The position numbers and the translations under genes were made by a program. Shown one piece after another: positions 35,491-45,932 of a stretch of 64,000 bases of DNA. Source of the DNA: Lysobacter arenosi (lineage in GTDB: Bacteria > Pseudomonadota > Gammaproteobacteria > Xanthomonadales > Xanthomonadaceae); contig NZ_CP071517.1 of NCBI RefSeq assembly GCF_016613475.2, positions 3,596,001-3,660,000 of the forward strand, written 5' to 3'. A model generated the notes under the pieces. The model saw nothing but the letters and a program-made list of their open reading frames with translations. It had not been told where the DNA came from and ran no database searches. The first letter of the stretch is position 1, and each line of letters begins with the position of its first letter.

Positions 35491-35520
35491 AAAAACGGCG
35501 CCCAGGGGCGCCGTTTTTCT
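35491..35520. terminator. Bidirectional terminator between the 34996 gene and accC
   Basis: AAAAACGGCGCC (35491-35502) pairs perfectly with GGCGCCGTTTTT (35507-35518). T-runs are available on both strands, serving the hypothetical pair and accC. Confidence 0.85.
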
Positions 35521-35540
35521 TTGCCGCGTCGCAGCGCCGA

Positions 35541-36908
<1,368 letters not shown>

Positions 36909-36917
36909 GGGCTGATC

Positions 36918-37388
36918 TCAACCGATGACGAACAGCGGCTGGTCGAACTCGATCGGCTGGCCGTTCTCGACCATCACCTTCAGCACGGTGCCGGCAACGT
37001 CGGCCTCGATCGGGTTGAACATCTTCATGGCTTCGATGATGCCCAAGGTATCGCCGGCCTTGACCGCCTGGCCGACGGTGACGAACGCCGGCTTGTCCGG
37101 CGACGGCGAGCCGTAGAACGTGCCGACCATCGGCGCGCGCACGACATGGCCCTCGGGCAGGTCTGCCTGCGGCTTGGCGTGGCCGCCGGTGGCGGCCTCG
37201 GTCGGGCCGTGCATCGGCATCACCGGCGCATGGGCGACCGGGGCGGCGTGCATGACCGGCGCGGCCACGGCGACGCCGCGCGGCGTGCGGGCCAGGCGGA
37301 CGGACTCTTCGCCTTCCTTGATCTCGATCTCGGCGAGGTTGGACTCCTCGAGCAGGTCGATGAGTTTCTTGATTTTGCGCAGGTCCAT
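36918..37388 (-). CDS. accB: Acetyl-CoA carboxylase, biotin carboxyl carrier protein
   Basis: A 156-residue protein. It has an N-terminal helical region ([20 protein letters not shown]), an Ala/Pro/His linker (about 38-80) and a biotinyl domain with EAMKMF, where Lys122 carries biotin, ending [15 protein letters not shown] lies six bases before the ATG. The frame upstream is open into aroQ because aroQ's own stop has been shifted out of frame. A true AroQ-AccB fusion is unlikely, since AccB starts with its normal N-terminus. Confidence 0.97.
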   Translation of the reverse strand: MDLRKIKKLIDLLEESNLAEIEIKEGEESVRLARTPRGVAVAAPVMHAAPVAHAPVMPMHGPTEAATGGHAKPQADLPEGHVVRAPMVGTFYGSPSPDKPAFVTVGQAVKAGDTLGIIEAMKMFNPIEADVAGTVLKVMVENGQPIEFDQPLFVIG

Positions 37389-37453
37389 GGTGGGCCTCAG
37401 GGTCGTTGATGGTGGTCGTCCCGGAATACGGGGCGACGGTCTTGAAAGGGAAA

Positions 37454-37893
37454 TCAGGCCCAGGCGCTTGAGCGCGGCGTCGAGGGCGTAGCGGTAGCTG
37501 TCGGCGCCGAAGCCGCAGACCACGCCGACGGCGAGGTCGCTGAAGTAGCTGGTGTGGCGGAACGGTTCGCGCCGGTGCGGGTTGGACAGGTGCACTTCGT
37601 AGAAGGGGATGGCGACTGCCGCCAGCGCGTCGCGGATGGCCACGCTGGTATGGGTGAACGCCGCCGGGTTGATCAGGACCAGCGCCGTGCCGTCCTCGCG
37701 GGCGGCCTGGATGCGGTCGACCAGGACATGCTCGGCATTGGCTTGCAGGCTGTCGTAGGCATGACCGGCCGCTTCGGTGCGCTGGCGCAGGTCGGCGTCG
37801 ATGTCGGCCCAGGGTGGCGTGGCCATACACCTCCGGCTCGCGGCTGCCGAGCAGGTTGAGGTTGGGGCCGTGCAGAACCAACAACTTCGCCAT
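37454..37893 (-). pseudogene. aroQ: Type II 3-dehydroquinate dehydratase, two apparent one-base insertions
   Basis: AroQ dehydrates 3-dehydroquinate in the shikimate pathway. Residues [20 protein letters not shown]... are read from ATG 37893. After GHATL the frame must change at the GGG on the minus strand (37808-37810) to give [17 protein letters not shown]...[17 protein letters not shown]...[15 protein letters not shown]...[18 protein letters not shown]. The frame then has no stop. Removing one G from a second GGGC (about 37459-37461) gives LA-stop at TGA 37454. Both corrections together yield exactly 145 residues, a normal length with the catalytic Tyr, His and Arg blocks complete. As the protein is normally needed, a sequence error is likelier than a true pseudogene. 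Confidence 0.88.
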
Positions 37894-38025
37894 GGCGGAC
37901 CCGCGCTGCTCCCTACGAACTGCCTCAAAGGCGGGCAGTGTGCGCGATGCCGGCCGAGGTGTCCAGACGTTCGCTACCGTATCGACGAAGTTGTCAGGAT
38001 TTAAGCAGTTGTTTGAGTGGTCGCT

Positions 38026-38628
38026 CTAATTTGCGACCCAGTTGTCGATTTCGCCGTGCGCGAACGGGCCGATCTTCTGCTTCAGCAGTCGCCCGTCGGC
38101 GGAAACCAGCACGGTATAGGGCAAAACGCCCTTGGCATTGCCCAGTTGCACACCGGCGTCGCGCGGGCCGGCCTGGTCGAGCAGGATCGGGTAGCGGACC
38201 GGAATGCGCTGCAGGAACGCCCGCACGGAGGCGGCATCATCCAGCGCGATGCCGACCACTTGCGTGCCGTTGGCATCCTGGCTGGCCGCAAAGCGGTCGA
38301 GCTCGGGCATTTCCTCGATGCACGGGCCGCACCAGCTCGCCCAGAGGTTGATCACGATCGGACGGCCGGAATAATCGGCCGGAATCCGCACCGGCGTGCT
38401 GTCGAGTCCCGGCAGCTGAAGGGCCGGAATCGCTTCGCCGCGACGGGCCACCGCCAGGCCGGCCGGAGGGGCCGGCGCGCTGGCATCCATCACCGTCTGC
38501 AAAGCGCGCTGGCCCACTTCGCTGCGCAGCAGCGGCCCGGGACCGTTCGACCAGAGCCCGGCGAGGACGCCGAGCGTGCCGGCGGCCACGGCGACCAGCA
38601 GGATCTTGCTGGTGGCGCTCAGTGCCAT
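38026..38628 (-). CDS. TlpA-type periplasmic thioredoxin
   Basis: A 200-residue membrane-anchored (about 8-25) thiol-disulfide reductase of the TlpA/ResA group. It has the redox motif WCGPC (Cys100, Cys103), followed by the usual VVGIALDD and a cis-Pro loop near VLPYTVLVSADG. Its ATG overlaps the dsbD stop as TGATG, so it is translationally coupled to the electron source DsbD, which very likely reduces it. It may serve cytochrome c maturation or periplasmic cysteine reduction. Confidence 0.92.
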   Translation of the reverse strand: MALSATSKILLVAVAAGTLGVLAGLWSNGPGPLLRSEVGQRALQTVMDASAPAPPAGLAVARRGEAIPALQLPGLDSTPVRIPADYSGRPIVINLWASWCGPCIEEMPELDRFAASQDANGTQVVGIALDDAASVRAFLQRIPVRYPILLDQAGPRDAGVQLGNAKGVLPYTVLVSADGRLLKQKIGPFAHGEIDNWVAN

Positions 38629-41030
38629 CAGCGGCTGGCCTTGCCGATGCGCTCGACGAAGGGAGCGGGCGCTTCGAAGCCGAACAGGCGCAGGTTGCGG
38701 CGCTCGCTGCCATCGACGTAATACAAGGTGGCCGGCGGCCCGATGATGCCCAGCTGCTTCATCAGGGCCTGGTCGACGTCGTCATTGGCGGTGACGTCCG
38801 CCTTGAGCAGGACGAAGCCGGACAGTGCCGCATGCACCGAGGCCTCGGGGAAGGTGTACTTCTCCATCTCCTTGCAGGCCACGCACCAGTCGGCATAGAA
38901 GTCGAGCATGACCGGCTTGCCGGCGGCCTTCGCCGCGCCGACTTCGCGCTCGAGATCGGCCAATGACTTGATCTTGCGGAACGGAAGTTCAGCCGCGTGC
39001 GCAGTGTTGCCACCGCGCAGGCCGGCCAGCGGTTGCAGCGGATCGCTGCCGCCGGCCATCGCGCCGACCAGCTGCGTCGCGCCGACCACGCCCAGCAGCA
39101 GCGCCGTCGTCCAGCCGAGCACGCGCACGCCGTAGCGCTGCGCGGCCTTGATTGCCACCGCGATCGTGGCCGCCGCTGCCAGCAGCAGCACGCCCCACAG
39201 CGCCAGCGTCGCAGCACCGGGCACGACGCGCGACAGCATCCATACCGCCAGGCCGAGGAAGATGAAACCGAACGCGCGCTGCACCGCCACCATCCACGGG
39301 CCGCTGGTAGGCAGCCCCTTGCCGGCGGCGACGCCGAAGGCCAGCAGCGGCACGCCCATGCCCATCGCCAGCAGGAACAGTGCGGCACCGCCGAACACCG
39401 GATCCTGGGTCTGGCCGATATAGAGCACGCCTGCCGCCAGTGGCGGTGCCACGCACGGGCCGACGATCAGCGCCGACAATGCGCCCATCACCGCCACGCC
39501 GGCCCAGGAGCCGCCGCGCTGGTGATCGCTCATCGAGCCGAGCTTGTTGCGCAGGCCGGCCGGCAACTGCAGCTCGTAGAGGCCGAAACTCGACAGCGCC
39601 AACGCCACGAACAGCAGCGCAAACGCACCGATCACCCACGGGTTCTGGAAGGCGATCTGCAGGTTGGCGCCGACCAGGCCGGCAATCACGCCGGCGACGG
39701 TGAACACCAGGGCGCTCGCCAGCACATAGACGAAGGACAGCGCGAATGCGCGACGCGCGCCCAGGCCCGGACCGTGCCCGGCGATCAGCCCGGACAGGAT
39801 CGGGATCATCGGCAGCACGCACGGCGTGAACGAGAGCAGCAGGCCGAAGCCGAAGAAGCTCGCCAGCGCCCACCAGCGGTTGGGACCGGCCAGCGATGCG
39901 GCCAGGCGGCTGTCTTCGGCGAGCTCGCCGGACTTCGTGTCCGCTCTCGACGCTCCGCTTGAAGCATCGGGCTCAACGGCAGGAGCAGCTGAGGCGGCAG
40001 CGCTCTGCTGACTTTCCTTCGAAGGCAGGGCCGGAGCCGGGTCGGGTTGAGCGTCAGCCGCAGCCGCGCCAACCACTCCGGCCGGCAGCGCAACAGAAAC
40101 GGTTCGCGTCATCGGCGGATAGCAGATGCCATCGGTCTGGCATCCCTCGAAGCCTGCGGTCAGTCGCACCGTGGCCGCATCGGCCTTGCTGCGCGTGAGC
40201 GCAACCGGCAATTCGACCTGGTCGAAATAGACCACCACGTTGCCGAAGTGCTCGTCGCGGTGGGCAACGCCCTGCGGCCAGCGCGGCTTGCCCAGCGCGA
40301 TGCCGGCCTTCGTCGCCGCGTCATCCAGGCGCAGCGTGGTCTTGTCGCGATACAGGTAATAGCCCGGCGCCGGAGTGAGGCGCAGCAGCAGCGTGTTGCC
40401 GTCGCCGGCAATCGCTTCGAAGCCGAAGGCCTGCTCTGGTGGCAGCGGCAAGGCATCGGTGGCGCCGGCCTTGCCGGCCAGCAATCCGCCGCCCAGCGGC
40501 ACGGCGCCGCGCGCAGGACCAAAGGCGACCGCCGGTTGCGCAGCTGCCGCACTTGCCTCGGGCAGGGTGACGCTGAGGCTGCGCGTTTGCGGCGGATAGC
40601 AGATGCCGGCGTCGGCGCAGCCCTGGTAACGCACCTTCAGGGTGACCTGGCGTGCGCCGCCCTGGGCCTGGCCCGGCAACACCGCGGTGAGCGCCTGGCG
40701 ATAGGTCTCGACCCGGCCGAAGAACTCGTCCTCGTGCGCCTTGCCCTGCGGCAACTGCAGCGGCTGCGCGGCGAATGCGGCATCGGACTGCACCGCAATG
40801 CGGTGCTTGTACAGGTAGTAGCCGTCGGCGATGCGCCAGTGGATCTCGATCCGGTCGCCGCCGGGCGCCTGTGCGCGCAAGGCGAACGCCTCGTCGACGG
40901 GCAGCAGGTCGTCGGGATTGATCGCGGCATGCGCCGGCGTGGCGACCAGGCCCGACGTGGCCAGTGCCGTTGCGGTGAGGACCAGGGTCAGCAGCGCGCC
41001 GCGGAGGCGAAATTGAATGGATTCAGTCAT
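38628..41030 (-). CDS. dsbD: Thiol:disulfide interchange protein DsbD with duplicated alpha domain
   Basis: DsbD carries electrons from cytoplasmic thioredoxin across the inner membrane to periplasmic acceptors. The 800-residue product has a signal peptide (about 1-35) and two consecutive N-terminal alpha domains, each with the Cys-x5-Cys motif GCADAGICYPP (Cys138/144) and GCQTDGICYPP (Cys297/303). An eight-helix beta domain follows with FTPCVLPM and GPCVAPPL, then a C-terminal thioredoxin (WCVACKE). Standard E. coli DsbD has one alpha domain and about 565 residues, so the second one is an addition. It overlaps cutA by 8 bases upstream and tlpA downstream. Confidence 0.94.
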   Translation of the reverse strand: MTESIQFRLRGALLTLVLTATALATSGLVATPAHAAINPDDLLPVDEAFALRAQAPGGDRIEIHWRIADGYYLYKHRIAVQSDAAFAAQPLQLPQGKAHEDEFFGRVETYRQALTAVLPGQAQGGARQVTLKVRYQGCADAGICYPPQTRSLSVTLPEASAAAAQPAVAFGPARGAVPLGGGLLAGKAGATDALPLPPEQAFGFEAIAGDGNTLLLRLTPAPGYYLYRDKTTLRLDDAATKAGIALGKPRWPQGVAHRDEHFGNVVVYFDQVELPVALTRSKADAATVRLTAGFEGCQTDGICYPPMTRTVSVALPAGVVGAAAADAQPDPAPALPSKESQQSAAASAAPAVEPDASSGASRADTKSGELAEDSRLAASLAGPNRWWALASFFGFGLLLSFTPCVLPMIPILSGLIAGHGPGLGARRAFALSFVYVLASALVFTVAGVIAGLVGANLQIAFQNPWVIGAFALLFVALALSSFGLYELQLPAGLRNKLGSMSDHQRGGSWAGVAVMGALSALIVGPCVAPPLAAGVLYIGQTQDPVFGGAALFLLAMGMGVPLLAFGVAAGKGLPTSGPWMVAVQRAFGFIFLGLAVWMLSRVVPGAATLALWGVLLLAAAATIAVAIKAAQRYGVRVLGWTTALLLGVVGATQLVGAMAGGSDPLQPLAGLRGGNTAHAAELPFRKIKSLADLEREVGAAKAAGKPVMLDFYADWCVACKEMEKYTFPEASVHAALSGFVLLKADVTANDDVDQALMKQLGIIGPPATLYYVDGSERRNLRLFGFEAPAPFVERIGKASR

Positions 41031-41364
41031 CTTTCCGGGTCTGTTCGGCCACCCACTGCAAGTAGGGGGCAAGGCCGCCAACGGCTTCGACCGCGACCGC
41101 CTCGGGCAGTTCATAGGAGTGCAGCGCCTGCAGCCGCGCGATCAGCGCGTCCTGGCGATCGGCGGTGGTCTTGATCAGCAGCAGGACTTCTTCGGCCTGC
41201 TCGATCGCCCCTTGCCAGCGGTATGTCGACGACACCCCGGGCAGGACGTTGACGCACGCGGCCAGGCGCTCGCCGACCAGGGCCCTGGCGATGGCATCGG
41301 CGCTTTGCGGATCGGCGCAGGTACTGAGGACCAGCCGTACGGGCGAGGCGGGGGACGGGGTCAT
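41023..41364 (-). CDS. cutA: Divalent-cation tolerance protein CutA
   Basis: A 113-residue trimeric PII-like protein (RLVLSTCADPQSADAIARALVGERLAACVNV...STYRWQGAIEQAEEVLLLIKT...YELPEAVAVEAVGGLAPYLQWV). CutA is ubiquitous but its exact role is debated; copper tolerance was the first phenotype reported. The start at 41364 gives MTPSPASPVRLVLSTC. The last eight bases overlap the dsbD start, which fits the cutA-dsbD pairing seen in many proteobacteria. Confidence 0.93.
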   Translation of the reverse strand: MTPSPASPVRLVLSTCADPQSADAIARALVGERLAACVNVLPGVSSTYRWQGAIEQAEEVLLLIKTTADRQDALIARLQALHSYELPEAVAVEAVGGLAPYLQWVAEQTRKDD

Positions 41365-41494
41365 GAGGGGCGCAAGTGTAGCCGCCGCCCCGCGGGCGGG
41401 CGAATCGTCCCGCCCGGAACCCGGCCTGCGCAGGCCGGCGGCGGATGACGTAGGCTGCCGGCGCCGGCCTGGTCCGGACGTTCGAGGAGGTTCG

Positions 41495-41983
41495 ATGCCA
41501 CACCGCCATTTCCCGCGGATCACCGCCGTTGCCGCCAGGGCCATCCTCGCCCTGGGGCTGTTTGCCGTGCTGCCGGCTACCGCGGCCACGCAGGCGGCGC
41601 CCGCCTACGGCATCGACGTGCACGCCGCCTGCCGCTTGGCTGCCGGCGCGACGTCGCGCCTGCTGGTGGACCTGAGCTGCGAAAGCGCCATGAGCTGCTG
41701 GGGCGAGCCGGACGCGATGACGCTGATCGACGCCACAACAGGCGAGACGGTGGCCAGCTCGCCGGGTGAGCTGCTTTATGTCGATTCCGGCGGCAATGTG
41801 CTGGCCGATCCGCCGATGCAGGGCACGATCCGCGCGATCTGGGCGGCGGCCATCGCGGCACCGCCGGCGCCGGCGAAGCTGCAACTGGCTGTCGACGGTG
41901 TCGCCGCTACCGCGGCGTTCGAGCCGGCGGCCGAATGCGCGGCATTGCCGGCCGGTGCGGTGAAGCGCCTTTCCGGCGGCTGA
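41495..41983 (+). CDS. Secreted protein of unknown function
   Basis: A 162-residue protein with a signal peptide (about 1-33, AVAARAILALGLFAVLPATA). The compact domain has two disulfide-capable cysteine pairs (HAACRLA, LSCESAMSCWGEPD, AAECAAL) and alternating beta strands. AGGAGG four bases before the ATG marks a strong start. I do not recognise the family. It is convergent with the XRE gene and ends 6 bases from that gene's stop. Confidence 0.68.
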   Translation: MPHRHFPRITAVAARAILALGLFAVLPATAATQAAPAYGIDVHAACRLAAGATSRLLVDLSCESAMSCWGEPDAMTLIDATTGETVASSPGELLYVDSGGNVLADPPMQGTIRAIWAAAIAAPPAPAKLQLAVDGVAATAAFEPAAECAALPAGAVKRLSGG

Positions 41984-41989
41984 TTCGGT

Positions 41990-42391
41990 TTACACGGAAG
42001 CGGGCTTGCCGCGTCCGCGCCCGGTGCGCAGCTGCGCCAGTTGCTCCACGACTTCCACCAGCGGCGCCTTCGAGCGCGTCGGCGCTTCGCGGAACGCGAC
42101 CAGCAGCCTCAGCTCCAGCGGGTCGTCGACGAGCAGCGCGTCCGCGGCCGCGACCGAGTCCAGCGCGGTGTCCGCCGACAGGCTCATCGTGCCGCGGCCG
42201 GTGGCCAGCCATTCGAACTGCACGCCGGTCACCATCGCGATTTCGCGCAGGTGCGCCACGCTTGGATACTTGCCGCGTGCCGCCTCCCAATGGCCGACGG
42301 CGCTGCGTTGCACGCCGACCGCCGCGCCCAGGGCGGCCTGGGACAGGCCGCAATGGCGTCGAGCCAGGCGAATGCGCTGCTGGGGTGTCAT
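41990..42391 (-). CDS. XRE-family helix-turn-helix regulator
   Basis: A 133-residue protein. It has an N-terminal Cro/CI-type HTH (about 5-60: RIRLARRHCGLSQAALGAAVGVQRSAVGHWE, with an AARGKYPSV turn and a TGVQFEWLATG helix) and a C-terminal acidic/Leu-rich region (about 75-130) that may dimerise, ending in a basic RGRGKPASV tail. Its target is unknown. No toxin, phage gene or integrase is adjacent, so it looks like a chromosomal regulator rather than a prophage repressor. Confidence 0.85.
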   Translation of the reverse strand: MTPQQRIRLARRHCGLSQAALGAAVGVQRSAVGHWEAARGKYPSVAHLREIAMVTGVQFEWLATGRGTMSLSADTALDSVAAADALLVDDPLELRLLVAFREAPTRSKAPLVEVVEQLAQLRTGRGRGKPASV

Positions 42392-42499
42392 GTGGCCTCC
42401 GACCTTGGATACCGATATTCACCAGGTGACTGAGATTCACCCAATGCTGTGCGCACTGGGTAGCACTATGCGCCGATTGCAGCAGTGAAGTTCAATAGT

Positions 42500-42709
42500 T
42501 TCAAGCATTCCATGAAGGACGTGATACCGGGAGTCAGCAGGACACCGCTGGTCGAAAAAGCCCGCAGGGACGAAGATTGACCCCTGCCGACAAGGGCGTT
42601 GGTAGTGACAAGGCGTCGGTTCGGGGCCGTGCGCAGGACGCGACGAGCACAGGACAGCCACCTCCGTACCAGAAAGAGCGCGTTCCCTCGGGGCGCGCTC
42701 TTTCTTTTT
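42500..42709 (+). ncRNA. Possible small regulatory RNA (GGA-rich)
   Basis: A terminator without a gene before it implies a non-coding plus-strand transcript. The stretch has several AGGAC/AGGGAC motifs (aaggacg, gcaggac, cagggacg, gcaggacg, acaggacag), the kind of GGA repeat found in CsrA/RsmA-sequestering RNAs, and a GCAGGG...CCCTGC stem. No sequence match to a known RNA was recognised and the 5' end is unknown. Confidence 0.35.
42671..42709 (+). terminator. Strong Rho-independent terminator with no gene before it
   Basis: AGAAAGAGCGCG (42671-42682) pairs perfectly with CGCGCTCTTTCT (42694-42705) and is followed by TTTTG. The minus strand lacks a T-run, so it acts on plus-strand transcripts. 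Confidence 0.88.
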
Positions 42710-42751
42710 GTCGGGTGGACGCTCGCCCAGGACGGCGCTGACGCTTCGGCC

Positions 42752-42780
42752 CTTGAAAGGCCTTCACGCGGACCCAATCT
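42752..42780 (+). promoter_or_regulatory. Sigma-32 (heat-shock) promoter of groES-groEL
   Basis: CTTGAAA (42752-42758) and CCCAATCT (42773-42780) are separated by 14 bases, which matches the RpoH consensus CTTGAAA-N11-16-CCCCATNT with one mismatch in the -10 element. Confidence 0.75.
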
Positions 42781-42821
42781 CCCCCGCTGTCCCGGTTCGC
42801 CGGGTTTCTTCGTCCCTGACA

Positions 42822-42848
42822 TTGGCACTCGTCAGGGTCGACTGCTAA
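42822..42848. promoter_or_regulatory. CIRCE operator (HrcA site) before groES
   Basis: TTGGCACTC-N9-GACTGCTAA matches the CIRCE consensus TTAGCACTC-N9-GAGTGCTAA with one mismatch per arm and the exact nine-base spacer. It lies 42 bases downstream of the sigma-32 -10 element, in the transcribed leader, so HrcA repression is expected in addition to RpoH control. Confidence 0.88.
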
Positions 42849-42909
42849 AATTCAGGCCGTTTTGCTGTCCGTTCAATAACTTACGTAAATCCCTCGGAGA
42901 TTTGTCGCG

Positions 42910-43197
42910 ATGAATATCAAGCCGCTCTACGACCGCGTGGTCATCAAGCGCATGGAAGAAGAAAAGATGTCCGCTGGCGGCATCGTGATTCCGGACTCGG
43001 CCACCGAGAAGCCGATCAAGGGTGAAGTCGTCGCCGTCGGCACCGGCAAGGTCCTCGACAACGGCAACGTCCGCCCGGTTTCGGTCAAGGTCGGCGACAA
43101 GGTCCTGTTCGGCAAGTACAGCGGTACCGAGGTCAAGCTCGACGGCACCGAATACCTGGTGGTCAAGGAAGACGACATCTTCGCCGTGCTCGCCTAA
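42910..43197 (+). CDS. groES: Co-chaperonin GroES
   Basis: A 95-residue, seven-subunit lid of the GroEL folding chamber. It has [20 protein letters not shown], the mobile loop [16 protein letters not shown] (about 22-38) and [22 protein letters not shown]. It is the first gene of the operon with groEL 107 bases downstream. The leader carries both CIRCE and a sigma-32 promoter. CGGAGA precedes the ATG. Confidence 0.98.
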   Translation: MNIKPLYDRVVIKRMEEEKMSAGGIVIPDSATEKPIKGEVVAVGTGKVLDNGNVRPVSVKVGDKVLFGKYSGTEVKLDGTEYLVVKEDDIFAVLA

Positions 43198-43301
43198 GAG
43201 CGCCCGGAGCGGGCAGGGAACGTCGCGCAATGCGCGCTTCCTCCGCCCCTCGTCTTTGTTGATCCAGTTCCACATTCCCCAATTCGCTTTTGAGGTAATA
43301 G

Positions 43302-44942
<1,641 letters not shown>

Positions 44943-44973
44943 GTCCGTCCCTCCAGTTGCCTGCAATACAAGG

Positions 44974-45003
44974 AGCCCCGCAGGAATGCGGGGCTTTTTT
45001 TTT
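44974..45003 (+). terminator. Rho-independent terminator after groEL
   Basis: AGCCCCGCA (44974-44982) pairs with TGCGGGGCT (44987-44995). A GGAA loop and a long T-run follow. Confidence 0.92.
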
Positions 45004-45037
45004 GCGGCCGCCACCCGCGCCGGCTAAGCTCGCGCGC

Positions 45038-45646
45038 ATGCCGACCTCCCTGATCATCGTTGACGACTTCCTCAGCCCACGCGATGCACTGCAGTTGCGT
45101 GAGGTCGGGCTGAAACTGACCTATCCCGAACAGAAGGGCGCGTTTCCCGGGCGCAACTCGCTCGAGCGCATCGAGATCGACGGCCTGGAGCACGGAGTGT
45201 CCAACCTCGTCGGCGAACGCGTGCGGCCGATCTCGCCGCTGCAGTCGCATGCAAAGTTCCGCATGACGCTGGCCGCGGACATAGGCCGCGCGAAAGTGCA
45301 CATCGACCAGGCCTACTGGTCCGGCATCCTCTACCTGAGCCGTCCGGAGGATTGCGTCGGCGGCACGGAGTTCTTCCGCCACCGCCCGACCCACACCGAC
45401 CGCGCGCCACTCGACGACAACGAGATGCGTGCGATGGGTTTCGCGTCGATGGAGCAGATGCACCGCGAGATCATCGAACGCGACAGCACCGACGAGTCGA
45501 AGTGGGAGCTCACCATGCAGGCGCCGATGCGCTTCAACCGGCTGGTGCTGTTGCGGCCGTGGTTGTGGCACACGGCAGGACCCGCATTCGGCGATCGTCT
45601 CGAGAATGGCCGACTGGTCTACCTGATGTTCTTCGCCGCGGCGTAG
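45038..45646 (+). CDS. DUF6445 family protein (2-oxoglutarate/Fe(II)-oxygenase-like)
   Basis: A 202-residue cytoplasmic protein (MPTSLIIVDDFLSPRDALQLREVGLKL). It shows an HID motif (KVHIDQAYWSGILYLS) and a distal His in WLWHTAGPAFGDRLENGRL, with Arg further on. This is the HxD...H metal triad of a double-stranded beta-helix oxygenase such as prolyl-4-hydroxylase. DUF6445 is assigned by recall. The substrate is unknown. ATG 45038 is chosen because the open frame upstream runs back through the groEL terminator. It is a single gene. Confidence 0.72.
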   Translation: MPTSLIIVDDFLSPRDALQLREVGLKLTYPEQKGAFPGRNSLERIEIDGLEHGVSNLVGERVRPISPLQSHAKFRMTLAADIGRAKVHIDQAYWSGILYLSRPEDCVGGTEFFRHRPTHTDRAPLDDNEMRAMGFASMEQMHREIIERDSTDESKWELTMQAPMRFNRLVLLRPWLWHTAGPAFGDRLENGRLVYLMFFAAA

Positions 45647-45932
45647 TCGCGCACGCGAAGCATTCGTCACCGGCAATTTCCATGCCACTTGCCGCGCCCA
45701 TTCATTGGCCGACGGGCATCCGTAAGCGCGTTTGACTCCTTGCGCTATCGCTCGAGCCCCGGGCACGGCGTGAAGCCATTGTGAAATTCCGACGCAGTCA
45801 TCTTGGCTGTGTCGGGAGCGCCAATTCTTGTTGCATTGCCGCGCGCGGAGACGGCCTTTTTCAGGCAACAATGGCACCACAGGGGGCTGTTCCATTTTGC
45901 GTCATCACCTATTTAGAAGAAGGGGATTCGCA

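Larger units (their letters stand above)
42392..42909. other. 518-base non-coding region upstream of groES, with a terminated plus-strand transcript
   Basis: There is no convincing protein frame. It holds a possible small-RNA segment (about 42500-42705) ended by a strong terminator, then the sigma-32-type promoter and CIRCE operator of groES. The XRE gene's promoter must lie at the left end. Confidence 0.6.

Noticed and set aside
36918..37928. AroQ-AccB fusion protein
   Set aside because: It depends on shifted frames; AccB has its own ribosome site and normal start, and a TGA for aroQ is restored by removing one G.
42600..42670. A tRNA before groES
   Set aside because: A CCA-like end and TTCG-like loop occur, but no acceptor stem, anticodon arm or D-arm can be paired.
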